Part shown: piece by piece, positions 1-6,553 of the stretch
Layout: every line of letters begins with the position of its first letter
Position numbering within the stretch: the stretch's first letter is position 1
From: Bacillota bacterium
Lineage (GTDB): Bacteria; Bacillota; Clostridia; Peptostreptococcales; Anaerovoracaceae
DNA: 14,395 nucleotides
Reading direction: 5' to 3'
NCBI GenBank assembly: GCA_017543805.1
Contig: JAFYFK010000057.1
Span: 1 to 14,395 of the forward strand
Notes under the pieces: model-generated
Seen by the model: only the letters and a program-made list of their open reading frames with translations
Told to the model about the DNA's origin: nothing
Database searches by the model: none
Made by a program: the position numbers and the translations under genes

Positions 1-561
1 ATAGCTTATGCCTGTAAGAACGACCTTAGCGCCTGTAGTCTTATAAAGAAGATCGGCAAGATCCTTAACATAGGACTCGTCATACTTCTCCTTATACTCA
101 TAATCCAGCATATAGCAGGCTTCAGTGATGTTCGGAAGTATTATATCCGCATATTTGCATAGACCCAGAGTCGCCTTGGCGTATGCGTCGTCAAAGAGCG
201 GATACAGTACACCGTTATCCCCCATTGCCGGGTCGACGATCTTGACTGCGTTCTCCGCGGCCGGAGATGACATAATATCCTTTATGTATTCAATTTGTTT
301 TTCGCTGCCGATATAGCCTGTATATACCGCGTCGAATTTGATATTTTCCCTGTTCCAGTGTTCGGAGATCTTCGGGATGTCTTCTGTCAGGTCGCGGAAA
401 GTAAATCCCGTAAAGTTATATGTATGCGTCGAAAGCACTGCCGAAGGAAGCGTCGTGCATTCTATTCCGCAGGCGGAAATGATGGGGAGCGCGACGGTTA
501 TCGAGCACTGCCCGAAGCAGGAGATGTCCTGGATCGTCAGAACACGTTTGTAATCACTCAT
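1..561 (-). CDS. pdxY: Pyridoxal/pyridoxamine kinase, N-terminal part (runs off left edge)
   Basis: Reading leftwards from an ATG at 561-559, 187 codons are open to the window edge, so the C-terminal third (family length about 280-290 residues) is missing. The protein begins MSDYKRVLTIQDISCFGQCS, the start typical of PdxK/PdxY-type kinases of the ribokinase/PfkB superfamily. Further in are a DPAMGDNG segment and ILPNITEA, which match the conserved substrate and nucleotide-lobe motifs of pyridoxal kinases. The reaction would be ATP-dependent 5'-phosphorylation of pyridoxal, pyridoxamine or pyridoxine in the cytoplasm, for vitamin B6 salvage. A GGAGG ribosome site (plus-strand 570-574) lies 8 nt before the ATG, and a strong -10 lies further upstream. 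It is divergent from the efflux operon, with no evident functional link. A hydroxymethylpyrimidine kinase is a less likely alternative. The symbol is by family; the orthologue could equally be called pdxK. Confidence 0.85.
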   Translation of the reverse strand, partial: MSDYKRVLTIQDISCFGQCSITVALPIISACGIECTTLPSAVLSTHTYNFTGFTFRDLTEDIPKISEHWNRENIKFDAVYTGYIGSEKQIEYIKDIMSSPAAENAVKIVDPAMGDNGVLYPLFDDAYAKATLGLCKYADIILPNITEACYMLDYEYKEKYDESYVKDLADLLYKTTGAKVVLTGISY

Positions 562-587
562 AGTTATAGCCTCCATTCATACGCGTT

Positions 588-618
588 ATTATAGCACATA
601 AAAACGAATTAACTACAA
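588..618 (-). promoter_or_regulatory. Promoter of the pyridoxal kinase gene (extended -10)
   Basis: On the minus strand a perfect TATAAT (588-593) is preceded by TGC, forming an extended -10. A weak -35-like TTGTAG (613-618) lies 19 bp further upstream. The predicted start of transcription is near 580, a few bases before the GGAGG ribosome site. The -10 is convincing; the -35 is poor, as is common with extended -10 promoters. Confidence 0.65.
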
Positions 619-633
619 AAACAGTAGGAAAAC

Positions 634-660
634 TGTGAATTTATTGTGAATTGTTTCATA
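634..660. promoter_or_regulatory. Candidate operator: direct repeat and imperfect palindrome in the divergent region
   Basis: TGTGAATT occurs twice (634-641 and 645-652) with an 11-bp period, about one helical turn. The second copy is also the left half of a near-palindrome (645-660) with the core TGAA-N4-TTCA. The element lies between the pyridoxal kinase promoter and the putative -35 of the efflux operon, where a repressor or activator of the pump would bind. No regulator gene is adjacent, so the binding protein is unknown. Confidence 0.35.
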
Positions 661-665
661 CCTGC

Positions 666-695
666 TTGATAAGTATGCACGTTTTGTCATATTAT
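666..695 (+). promoter_or_regulatory. Candidate promoter of the efflux operon
   Basis: TTGATA (666-671) and TATTAT (690-695) are separated by 18 bp. Transcription would begin about 7 nt after the -10, near position 702, that is one or two bases before the ATG at 704. No Shine-Dalgarno sequence exists between the -10 and the ATG. The spacing therefore predicts a leaderless or nearly leaderless mRNA if this promoter is used. Confidence 0.45.
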
Positions 696-703
696 TAGTC
701 GTT

Positions 704-1957
704 ATGAAGATAAAGAAGATTATTGCCGGCGCGGCCGCGTTTGCCGTCGCCCTGGGACTTACAGTAAGCATGCCGTACATTGCCGCGGCAGAGGAAACAG
801 GAACAGAAAACAGCTCTGCCGCTGTTTCTTTTGAGGATGTCGAAAAGACAGTAATGTCAGGCAATCTCACCGTTCTCAGCCTTCAGGAAAACATCGAGAT
901 GATCGGCGAGATCGACTATGATTCCCTGCAGGAAGACATTCTGAGCGCTATGAATCAGCTTGCCGACGCGCAGTGGATACTTAATCAGGCTATTTCCTAC
1001 GGTTTCTCCAGCGACAGTTACCGTCTTGACCAGGTCAATACCCAGTGGAAATCCCTCGACGAGCAGTACGAAGCCATCAAAGACGGGACCACCAAAAAGA
1101 AGAACGACGAGTCACAGTGGCTCATGCGCAACACGCAGAAGCAGCTTGTCATGGCCGCCGAAAGCCTTTACATGACCCAAAAGAACCTCGAAGTCAGCAG
1201 AGGCGCCCTGCTCCGACAGGCGTCCGCCCTTGACAGGACAAAAAAAGAGATGGAAGTGCGCCGCAGGAACGGCCAGGTATCCGATCTGAACATAGCAGAG
1301 CTTAACAACGGCGCTGTCCAGCTGGAAAGCGGCAAAGCTACTCTCGAAATGAACATGGAGATACTTTCCCTCCAGCTCAAGAACCTTCTGGGCATCGACC
1401 TCGGAACAAAGCTTATCCTGAGCGACCCGAAGCTTCCGGGCGCGGCGGATTTTGCGGCCATGTACGTAGAAAAGGATCTGGCTTCCGCTAAAGCGAACAG
1501 CTACGAGCTTTACGACGCGAAGAAGAAACTGGACGACGCCGAAGACGCCCTTAAAGACGCCCAGGGGAAATTCGACTATTATGAGCGCCCCGACAGCAGC
1601 ACGCGCCGCAACGCGGACCACAGCTGGAACAGCGCTAAATATTCATATGACGCGACGGTGCGGAACTTTGAGCTGAATTTCCGCACGCTGTACGCAAAAG
1701 TGAAAGACTGCTCTCAGGTCCTCGAAGCCGCGAGAAGCGCTCTCGAGACTGAAGAAAAAGCATACCAGGCAGACAAGATCAGATTCAGTTACGGCACTAT
1801 CTCCCAGAACGCTCTCAAGACTGCCGAGGACGACCTGGCCGCGGCGCGCGACAAGGTGCGCAGCTGCAGCTTTGACCTCGCCTCAGCCTACAGGCAGTAC
1901 GAGCATGCGGTCAATGACGGAATAGTAAGCAGCGGATCGGCTTCAGGAGGAATGTAA
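704..1957 (+). CDS. TolC-family exported coiled-coil protein (efflux outer component-like)
   Basis: This 417-residue protein is exported: an N-terminal MKIKK, a hydrophobic stretch to about residue 27 and an AAA/E cleavage region (about 28-31) form a signal peptide. The rest is mostly long, charged, alanine-rich helices in two repeats. The first repeat ends with GQVSDLNIAELNNG followed by a heptad helix and LKNLLGID. The second contains FSYGTISQNALKTAEDDL followed by another helix. This duplicated pattern is that of the TolC/OEP family. Where TolC has outer-membrane strands between helices, this protein has hydrophilic, helix-like or Ser/Asp/Arg-rich sequence, so no beta-barrel is apparent. 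It also ends in a short Ser/Gly tail without an anchor. The ATG at 704 is the only possible in-frame start before an upstream stop (647-649), although it has no ribosome site. The adaptor gene follows after 1 nt. Role (inferred): extracytoplasmic conduit or spacer of the RND pump. Confidence 0.8.
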   Translation: MKIKKIIAGAAAFAVALGLTVSMPYIAAAEETGTENSSAAVSFEDVEKTVMSGNLTVLSLQENIEMIGEIDYDSLQEDILSAMNQLADAQWILNQAISYGFSSDSYRLDQVNTQWKSLDEQYEAIKDGTTKKKNDESQWLMRNTQKQLVMAAESLYMTQKNLEVSRGALLRQASALDRTKKEMEVRRRNGQVSDLNIAELNNGAVQLESGKATLEMNMEILSLQLKNLLGIDLGTKLILSDPKLPGAADFAAMYVEKDLASAKANSYELYDAKKKLDDAEDALKDAQGKFDYYERPDSSTRRNADHSWNSAKYSYDATVRNFELNFRTLYAKVKDCSQVLEAARSALETEEKAYQADKIRFSYGTISQNALKTAEDDLAAARDKVRSCSFDLASAYRQYEHAVNDGIVSSGSASGGM

Positions 1958-1961
1958 ATTG
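1945..1961 (+). promoter_or_regulatory. Ribosome site that fixes a TTG start for the adaptor gene
   Basis: A perfect AGGAGG (1945-1950) lies 8 nt before TTG (1959-1961), inside the last codons of the TolC-like gene, whose TAA is at 1955-1957. The adaptor's signal peptide begins exactly at this TTG, so the non-ATG start is well supported. Translation of the two genes is expected to be coupled. Confidence 0.8.
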
Positions 1962-3098
1962 ATAAAGAAGATACTTATTATACTGCTCGCGGCTGCCCTT
2001 CTTATGGCTATGGGTTCCTGCGGAGAAAATAAACAGGAAGCGCCGGAAGCTTCCGAAGAGATCAGCGGCGTAGCGGTACAGGTGCGCAGCGTAAGCGTAG
2101 CTGACATCTCCAGCGAAAACACCGTTTCCGGACGCATAGTGCGTTCGTCGGAAAGCTCAGTCTACATTCCCGGAACAGCCCGCTGCACCGCGGTATACGT
2201 TTCTGCCGGCACTGAAGTCAAAGCCGGAGACAAGCTCCTCAAGATAGACATGGATACCCTGGATTCGGCAGGCAGCGGAAACGCCGCGTTGGATCAGGTA
2301 AACCTTCTTCAGCTTCAAACTAATATGGCAAAGCGCAGCTGGGACGCTGCCCGTGCCCTTTACGATGTCGGAGCGGCATCGCAGCTGGAGGTCCAGAGCG
2401 CGGAGGCTCAGTACCTCGGCGCCAAGCTTCAGTTAGACCAGGCCCTGTCCTCCCTCGGCACAAGCATGATGCAGCTCAGCTACACCCAGACCGGCATCAG
2501 CAATTCCGCGTCCACCATTGACGAGGACGGCACCGTGCGCGCCGCGATCGACGGAAAGGTACTCTCCGTTTCCGCGAAGAACGGCAATTATCTTTCAGCA
2601 AGCATTCCGGCAGCTGTCATCCAGGGCGGCGGCCACAACGAGGTGTCCCTTTCCGTTTCCGAGAGCCTGCTGCCAAAGCTCAGCACAGGAGCAGCGGTCC
2701 AGGTCTCCGTTCCTTCCGTAAACGCTGAATTTGAGGGCACTATTCTTTCTATCGACCAGAACGCCAACATTCAGACCAAGCTCTACGCAGTAAACGTAAT
2801 GGTTCCTGACGATATTGAAGACCTTGTGTCAGGCATGTTTGCCGACGTCACCTTCTTCACAGAAAACGTGGCGGACGCTGTCGTAGTTCCTTCCGAAGCG
2901 ATACTTTCCGGAGACAGCGGCGAATATGTGTTCATAGTAGTTGACAACAAAGCCAGATACGTGTCCATCAGCACCGGCCTTATCGGAAACGGCATGACCG
3001 AGGTCACTTCCGGCCTTTCCGAGGGCGACAAACTCGTCGTCGTGGGCCAGAGCTATCTCAAGGACGGCGACGCTGTCCGCATCGTCGCGGGAGAATAG
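1959..3098 (+). CDS. RND efflux periplasmic adaptor subunit (HlyD/MFP family), probable lipoprotein
   Basis: 379 residues, starting at TTG. The N terminus (MIKKILIILLAAALLMAMGSC) is a lipoprotein-type signal with the candidate lipidated Cys at residue 21. The order is that of membrane fusion proteins: first half of the barrel-sandwich (lipoyl-like) domain around 68-100 (VYVSAGTEVKAGDKLLKID), a helical hairpin about 108-170, the second lipoyl half about 188-250, a beta-barrel about 255-305, and a membrane-proximal domain with VVVPSEAIL and a C-terminal VVVGQSYLKDGDAVRIV. At the hairpin tip, L134-x6-S141 matches the L and S of the RxxxLxxxxxxS TolC-docking motif, with an Arg two residues away from the expected place (R132). 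It should bridge the permease and the TolC-like protein on the outer face of the membrane. The permease gene begins 1 nt after its stop. Confidence 0.9.
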   Translation: MIKKILIILLAAALLMAMGSCGENKQEAPEASEEISGVAVQVRSVSVADISSENTVSGRIVRSSESSVYIPGTARCTAVYVSAGTEVKAGDKLLKIDMDTLDSAGSGNAALDQVNLLQLQTNMAKRSWDAARALYDVGAASQLEVQSAEAQYLGAKLQLDQALSSLGTSMMQLSYTQTGISNSASTIDEDGTVRAAIDGKVLSVSAKNGNYLSASIPAAVIQGGGHNEVSLSVSESLLPKLSTGAAVQVSVPSVNAEFEGTILSIDQNANIQTKLYAVNVMVPDDIEDLVSGMFADVTFFTENVADAVVVPSEAILSGDSGEYVFIVVDNKARYVSISTGLIGNGMTEVTSGLSEGDKLVVVGQSYLKDGDAVRIVAGE

Positions 3099-3099
3099 C

Positions 3100-6000
3100 A
3101 TGGCAAAGATAGCGAAATTCTGCATCAGACATAAAGTAACGACCATACTCGCGTTTATTATCGTCGCGGTGTTCGGGGCGGTCTACACGGGGAATCTCCA
3201 GATGTCCCTGCTGCCGAACATGTCCTACCCCGCCGCGGTCGTGTATTCCTATTATAACGGAGCGGGTCCTGAGGATATCGAGCAGCTCGTGGCGAGGCCT
3301 ATCGAAGGCGCCGTAATGTCCGTCCCGGGCGTAAAGTCCGTAAGCTCAAACTCATCCGAAGGCAGCTGCAGCGTCGTTGTAATGTACGAGAACGGCACAG
3401 ACGTCGACCTTTCCGCCAACAAGCTGCGCGAGCGCTTCGACCTGCTTTCCCTTCCCGACGGGGCTATCGACCCGGTCATCGTAAACATAAACATCTCCGA
3501 GATGATGCCCACGGCCATAATCGCCCTGATGGGCAACGACCTGACAGCCACGCAGACCCTTGCGGAGGATGTAGTCGTTCCCGCTCTTGAGAGGATAGAC
3601 GGTGTCGCTTCCGTATCCATTTCCGGCGGAAGGAAACAGCAGATAAGCGTGGAACTGAATTCGGCAAAGGCTTCGGGATACAATCTCAGCACAAGCTATG
3701 TATCGCAGATCCTCGCCGCGGAGAACCTGCTTTATCCGGGCGGAAACGTGGACAACGGAAAGCAGAGCCTTACGGTCTCCACGGACGCAAAGCTGAAAAA
3801 CGTCCAGGACGTCCGCAACGTGCTCATCCCCCTGCCTACCGGCGGCAGCGTCCGACTCTCCGAGGTAGCCGACGTCGAACTTGTGACCGCCGACCCGGAC
3901 GGCGCCGGAAAGATGAACGGCGTTCCTGCCCTGGTCGTGCAGGTCTCAAAATCCTCCGGGGCAAACGAGGTAACAGTATCCAGGCGCATCAGCTCCGCGC
4001 TCGAAAAACTCGCCGAAGAGAATTCCTCCGTTCGCTACGAGATTCCTTACATTGCAAGCGATTACATCATGCTCGCGGTCAATTCCGCGCTCGAAAACAT
4101 CGGCCTCGGCGTCCTTATAGCCGCGGTCATAGTCTTCATATTCCTGAGGCGCTTCGGCGCGACCCTTGCCATCACGGTGTCCATGCCGGTCTGCATACTC
4201 ACGGTATTCGCCCTGATGTACGCGGCAGATCTTACGATGAATATGATGTCCCTCGGCGGCATCGCCATGGGCGTCGGAATGATAGTCGACAATTCCATAG
4301 TCGTTCTCGAAAATATCTACCGCCGCCGCGCTGAAGGCGACGACCGCATGACAGCCTGCGTGGACGGCACAAAAGAGGTATTCCTTTCCCTGACGGCGTC
4401 TACCCTGACCACGGTCGCGGTATTCCTTCCGCTGGGTCTCACCGACGGGCTCGCGGGCCAGATATTCAAGGATTTCTGCCTCACGATAGTCTTCCTTATC
4501 CTTTCGTCTCTCGTTATAGCGGTCACGCTGGTCCCCCTGCTCTGCTATTTCCTGCTCGATGAAAACAAAGCCAAAGAGTACCAGCTCAGGAAGCTCTCTG
4601 AAAAAGGCCTGGGCGAAAAGATATTCAACGGATATAAAAAAGTGCTCGCCTATTTTGTCAGGCACGTCGGCCAGGGGCTGCTCGTTTCTGTCGCCCTGCT
4701 GGCAGCTTTCGTTGTAGTCATCGCGAGCACTCAGATGTCCCTGCTTCCTGATATGGATATGGGCATGATCCAGATAAACGTCTCTACACCTATCGGTTCC
4801 AGCCTCGACGACAACGTAGCCGTCTGCGAACAGATATCCGCCATAGTTGAAGAAAACGTTAAAGAACTCGAAAGTTATTACTATATGGCGAGCGACAGCC
4901 AGATGCAGGTCGAAGTCAATCTTGTGGGAAAGAGCAAGAGAAGTCAGAGCACCACTGAAGTGGTAAAAGAGCTGCGCGGAAAGCTGGCAGACATCGCCGG
5001 CGCCGAGATAACAGTGTCCTCTATGGACATGGGCGCCATGATGACCGGAGATGAGATCAGCGTCGCGGTCAAGGGCGAAGATTACGAGACCCTGCTCATG
5101 ATATCCGGCGAGCTCGCTGACAGGATATCCGCGCTTCCTGACACAGTGGACATCACGACCTCTGCATCTGAACAGATACCGCAGGTCCACGTCACGATAA
5201 ACCGCCAGGCAGCTTCGCAGTACGGGCTGACCGCCGCGTCCATAGGAGCCGCGGTCAGGGCCCAGCTTACCGGAAGCACGGCAACCACGGTGACAATAAA
5301 CAACAAGGACATCGACGTCGTCGTCAAGGGCGACGGAGTATCATCCTCCAGCCTCGACGCGCTCCGTTCGATGCCCATAAGCTCCAACTACGGAGGGAGC
5401 ATTCCCCTCTCGTCCGTAGCTTCCGTCGATGTGGTGCTTTCGCCGAATACGATAACCAGAAACAATCAGCAGCGCCAGATAACCATCACCGGATCTACTG
5501 TCTCAGGAAGCACCGCCGGCGTTTCCAGAGATATTCTGAAGATCCTTGACAGCTACGTCTTCCCCGACGGCTACAGCGCAAGCATAGGCGGCGAATATGA
5601 GGACATGATGGAGAACTTCAGCGACCTGGGCCTCGCGATACTGGTCGCGATCGGCCTCGTATACTTCGTCCTGGCCTCGCAGTTCGAATCGTTCGTCATG
5701 CCGGTAATGATAATGATGATCCTTCCGCTGGCCTTTGCCGGCGCGCTTGTAATACTGCCGTTTACGGGAAACAACATAACGATGATCTCGCTGGTGGCGC
5801 TGATCATACTTTCAGGAACGGTAGTCAACGCGTCGATCATACTCGTGGATTCCATAAAACAGCGCAGGGACGAAGGCATTGCCCGCACGGACGCCATCCT
5901 TGAGGCCTGCCCGCTCCGCGTTCGCCCGGTGCTCATGACCACGCTCACCACTATACTGGCGCTCGTACCGATGGCGCTCGGCCTCGGCGAATCAAACGAA

Positions 6001-6150
6001 ATGCTCTCTTCCATGGGACTTGCGATGATCTCCGGCATGAGCATTTCGACTGTCATCACCCTGCTCTTTACGCCTGTGTATTACTGCGTCATAGACAATA
6101 TAACTTCAAAGTTCGGAAAGAAGAGACAGACGGAAACAGAAGCGGCATAA
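3100..6150 (+). CDS. RND-family efflux permease (AcrB/HAE1-like; SwrC-type)
   Basis: 1016 residues, the normal size for the AcrB/HAE1 family. TM1 (about 13-32) is followed by a large porter domain, TM2-6 from about 333 (helix pairs with ITVSMPVCILTVFAL and MSLGGIAMGVGMIVDNSIVVLENI), a second loop domain, and TM8-12 from about 845 (LVYFVLASQFESFVMPV, LSGTVVNASIILVD, PVLMTTLTTILALVPMALG). This is the expected duplicated 12-TM layout of a proton-driven trimeric drug or lipid exporter in the cytoplasmic membrane. In TM4 the AcrB Asp-Asp pair is Asp397-Asn398, and the position of AcrB Lys940 lies in VVNAS (Asn910). Both changes are usual in Gram-positive SwrC-like members. A GGGAGA ribosome site (3089-3094) inside the adaptor gene serves this start. 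Substrate cannot be told from sequence. No terminator is visible before the convergent LysM gene 18 nt away. Confidence 0.95.
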   Translation: MAKIAKFCIRHKVTTILAFIIVAVFGAVYTGNLQMSLLPNMSYPAAVVYSYYNGAGPEDIEQLVARPIEGAVMSVPGVKSVSSNSSEGSCSVVVMYENGTDVDLSANKLRERFDLLSLPDGAIDPVIVNINISEMMPTAIIALMGNDLTATQTLAEDVVVPALERIDGVASVSISGGRKQQISVELNSAKASGYNLSTSYVSQILAAENLLYPGGNVDNGKQSLTVSTDAKLKNVQDVRNVLIPLPTGGSVRLSEVADVELVTADPDGAGKMNGVPALVVQVSKSSGANEVTVSRRISSALEKLAEENSSVRYEIPYIASDYIMLAVNSALENIGLGVLIAAVIVFIFLRRFGATLAITVSMPVCILTVFALMYAADLTMNMMSLGGIAMGVGMIVDNSIVVLENIYRRRAEGDDRMTACVDGTKEVFLSLTASTLTTVAVFLPLGLTDGLAGQIFKDFCLTIVFLILSSLVIAVTLVPLLCYFLLDENKAKEYQLRKLSEKGLGEKIFNGYKKVLAYFVRHVGQGLLVSVALLAAFVVVIASTQMSLLPDMDMGMIQINVSTPIGSSLDDNVAVCEQISAIVEENVKELESYYYMASDSQMQVEVNLVGKSKRSQSTTEVVKELRGKLADIAGAEITVSSMDMGAMMTGDEISVAVKGEDYETLLMISGELADRISALPDTVDITTSASEQIPQVHVTINRQAASQYGLTAASIGAAVRAQLTGSTATTVTINNKDIDVVVKGDGVSSSSLDALRSMPISSNYGGSIPLSSVASVDVVLSPNTITRNNQQRQITITGSTVSGSTAGVSRDILKILDSYVFPDGYSASIGGEYEDMMENFSDLGLAILVAIGLVYFVLASQFESFVMPVMIMMILPLAFAGALVILPFTGNNITMISLVALIILSGTVVNASIILVDSIKQRRDEGIARTDAILEACPLRVRPVLMTTLTTILALVPMALGLGESNEMLSSMGLAMISGMSISTVITLLFTPVYYCVIDNITSKFGKKRQTETEAA

Positions 6151-6168
6151 AAACAGCTTTAATACATG

Positions 6169-6462
6169 TCAGTTTGACGGGATCATCAGCACCTGACCGG
6201 GATAGATCTCCCCTGCTCTGATCCCGTTTAAAATGCAGATCTCGTGAACTATGTTTCTTATGTCATTTCCCGGTCTGACATAATCTCCCGCGATCTCCCA
6301 GAGAGTATCGCCGGCAGATACTGTAACAGATGCAGTGCTCTTCAGATTATTATCCGACGCGAAGGCGATATTTACAAGACCGAAGACCAGAAGATACGAA
6401 AGGATAATGACTGCAGTAAGAAAAGTGATGAATCTCTTCCTGTTTGTGATGCGGTATTTCAT
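6169..6462 (-). CDS. Small membrane-anchored LysM-domain protein (YneA-like architecture)
   Basis: 97 residues: a basic N terminus (MKYRITNRKR), one hydrophobic segment (about 12-34) serving as membrane anchor or signal peptide, a short linker, and a LysM domain (about 46-95) with SAGDTLWEIAGDYV and IYPGQVLMIP. LysM binds peptidoglycan N-acetylglucosamine chains, so the protein should sit at the membrane-wall interface. Length and layout match YneA, the LysM division inhibitor of Bacillus, but that family is normally next to lexA and the assignment rests on architecture only. It is the last gene of the minus-strand operon, 91 nt after queA. A strong AAGGAGG ribosome site (6470-6476) lies 7 nt before the ATG but is one arm of an inverted repeat (see separate entry). 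Alternatives are a secreted LysM cell-wall-targeting protein or a general envelope-stress factor. Confidence 0.8.
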   Translation of the reverse strand: MKYRITNRKRFITFLTAVIILSYLLVFGLVNIAFASDNNLKSTASVTVSAGDTLWEIAGDYVRPGNDIRNIVHEICILNGIRAGEIYPGQVLMIPSN

Positions 6463-6466
6463 GAAA

Positions 6467-6522
6467 AGGCCTCCTTGCTGTTCCTGCGGTGCTTTTTACA
6501 CCTATAGCATAACAGGAGGCCT
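6467..6522 (-). promoter_or_regulatory. Inverted repeat sequestering the LysM ribosome site
   Basis: The 9-bp arms AGGCCTCCT (6467-6475) and AGGAGGCCT (6514-6522) are perfect complements separated by 38 nt. In mRNA read leftwards, the 3' arm contains the AGGAGG ribosome site of the LysM gene and the 5' arm is its exact complement. A small inner hairpin (GGTGT/GCACC around AAAAA) brings the arms closer, and GTT/AAC can add 3 bp next to a bulge. It could also act as a weak terminator after queA, but the following T-run is only 4 nt. Confidence 0.55.
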
Positions 6523-6528
6523 GCACAA
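6501..6528 (-). promoter_or_regulatory. Candidate internal promoter of the LysM gene
   Basis: On the minus strand, TTGTGC (6523-6528) and TATAGG (6501-6506) are 16 bp apart, with TGC directly before the -10. A start of transcription near 6494 would fall inside the loop of the inverted repeat. Such an mRNA would lack the anti-ribosome-site arm. The hexamers are only moderately good. Confidence 0.35.
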
Positions 6529-6553
6529 ATTTTATGCCAGGGTCAGGTGACGG

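Noticed and set aside
613..870. 85-codon minus-strand open frame covering the divergent intergenic region
   Set aside because: It would overlap both the efflux promoter and its signal peptide, and its sequence shows no domain.
1112..1621. 169-codon open frame antisense to the TolC-like gene
   Set aside because: No recognisable features; a shadow of the alanine- and charge-rich codons of the real gene.
3946..5190. 414-codon open frame on the minus strand, antisense to the RND permease
   Set aside because: It is antisense to a certain gene, is rich in His/Tyr/Asp/Arg without domains or membrane pattern, and has the composition expected from the codon bias of the real gene.
6467..6522. Reading the inverted repeat as the queA terminator
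   Set aside because: The 38-nt loop and a T-run of only four bases are poor for an intrinsic terminator, while exact pairing with the ribosome site favours a translational role. It is not excluded.
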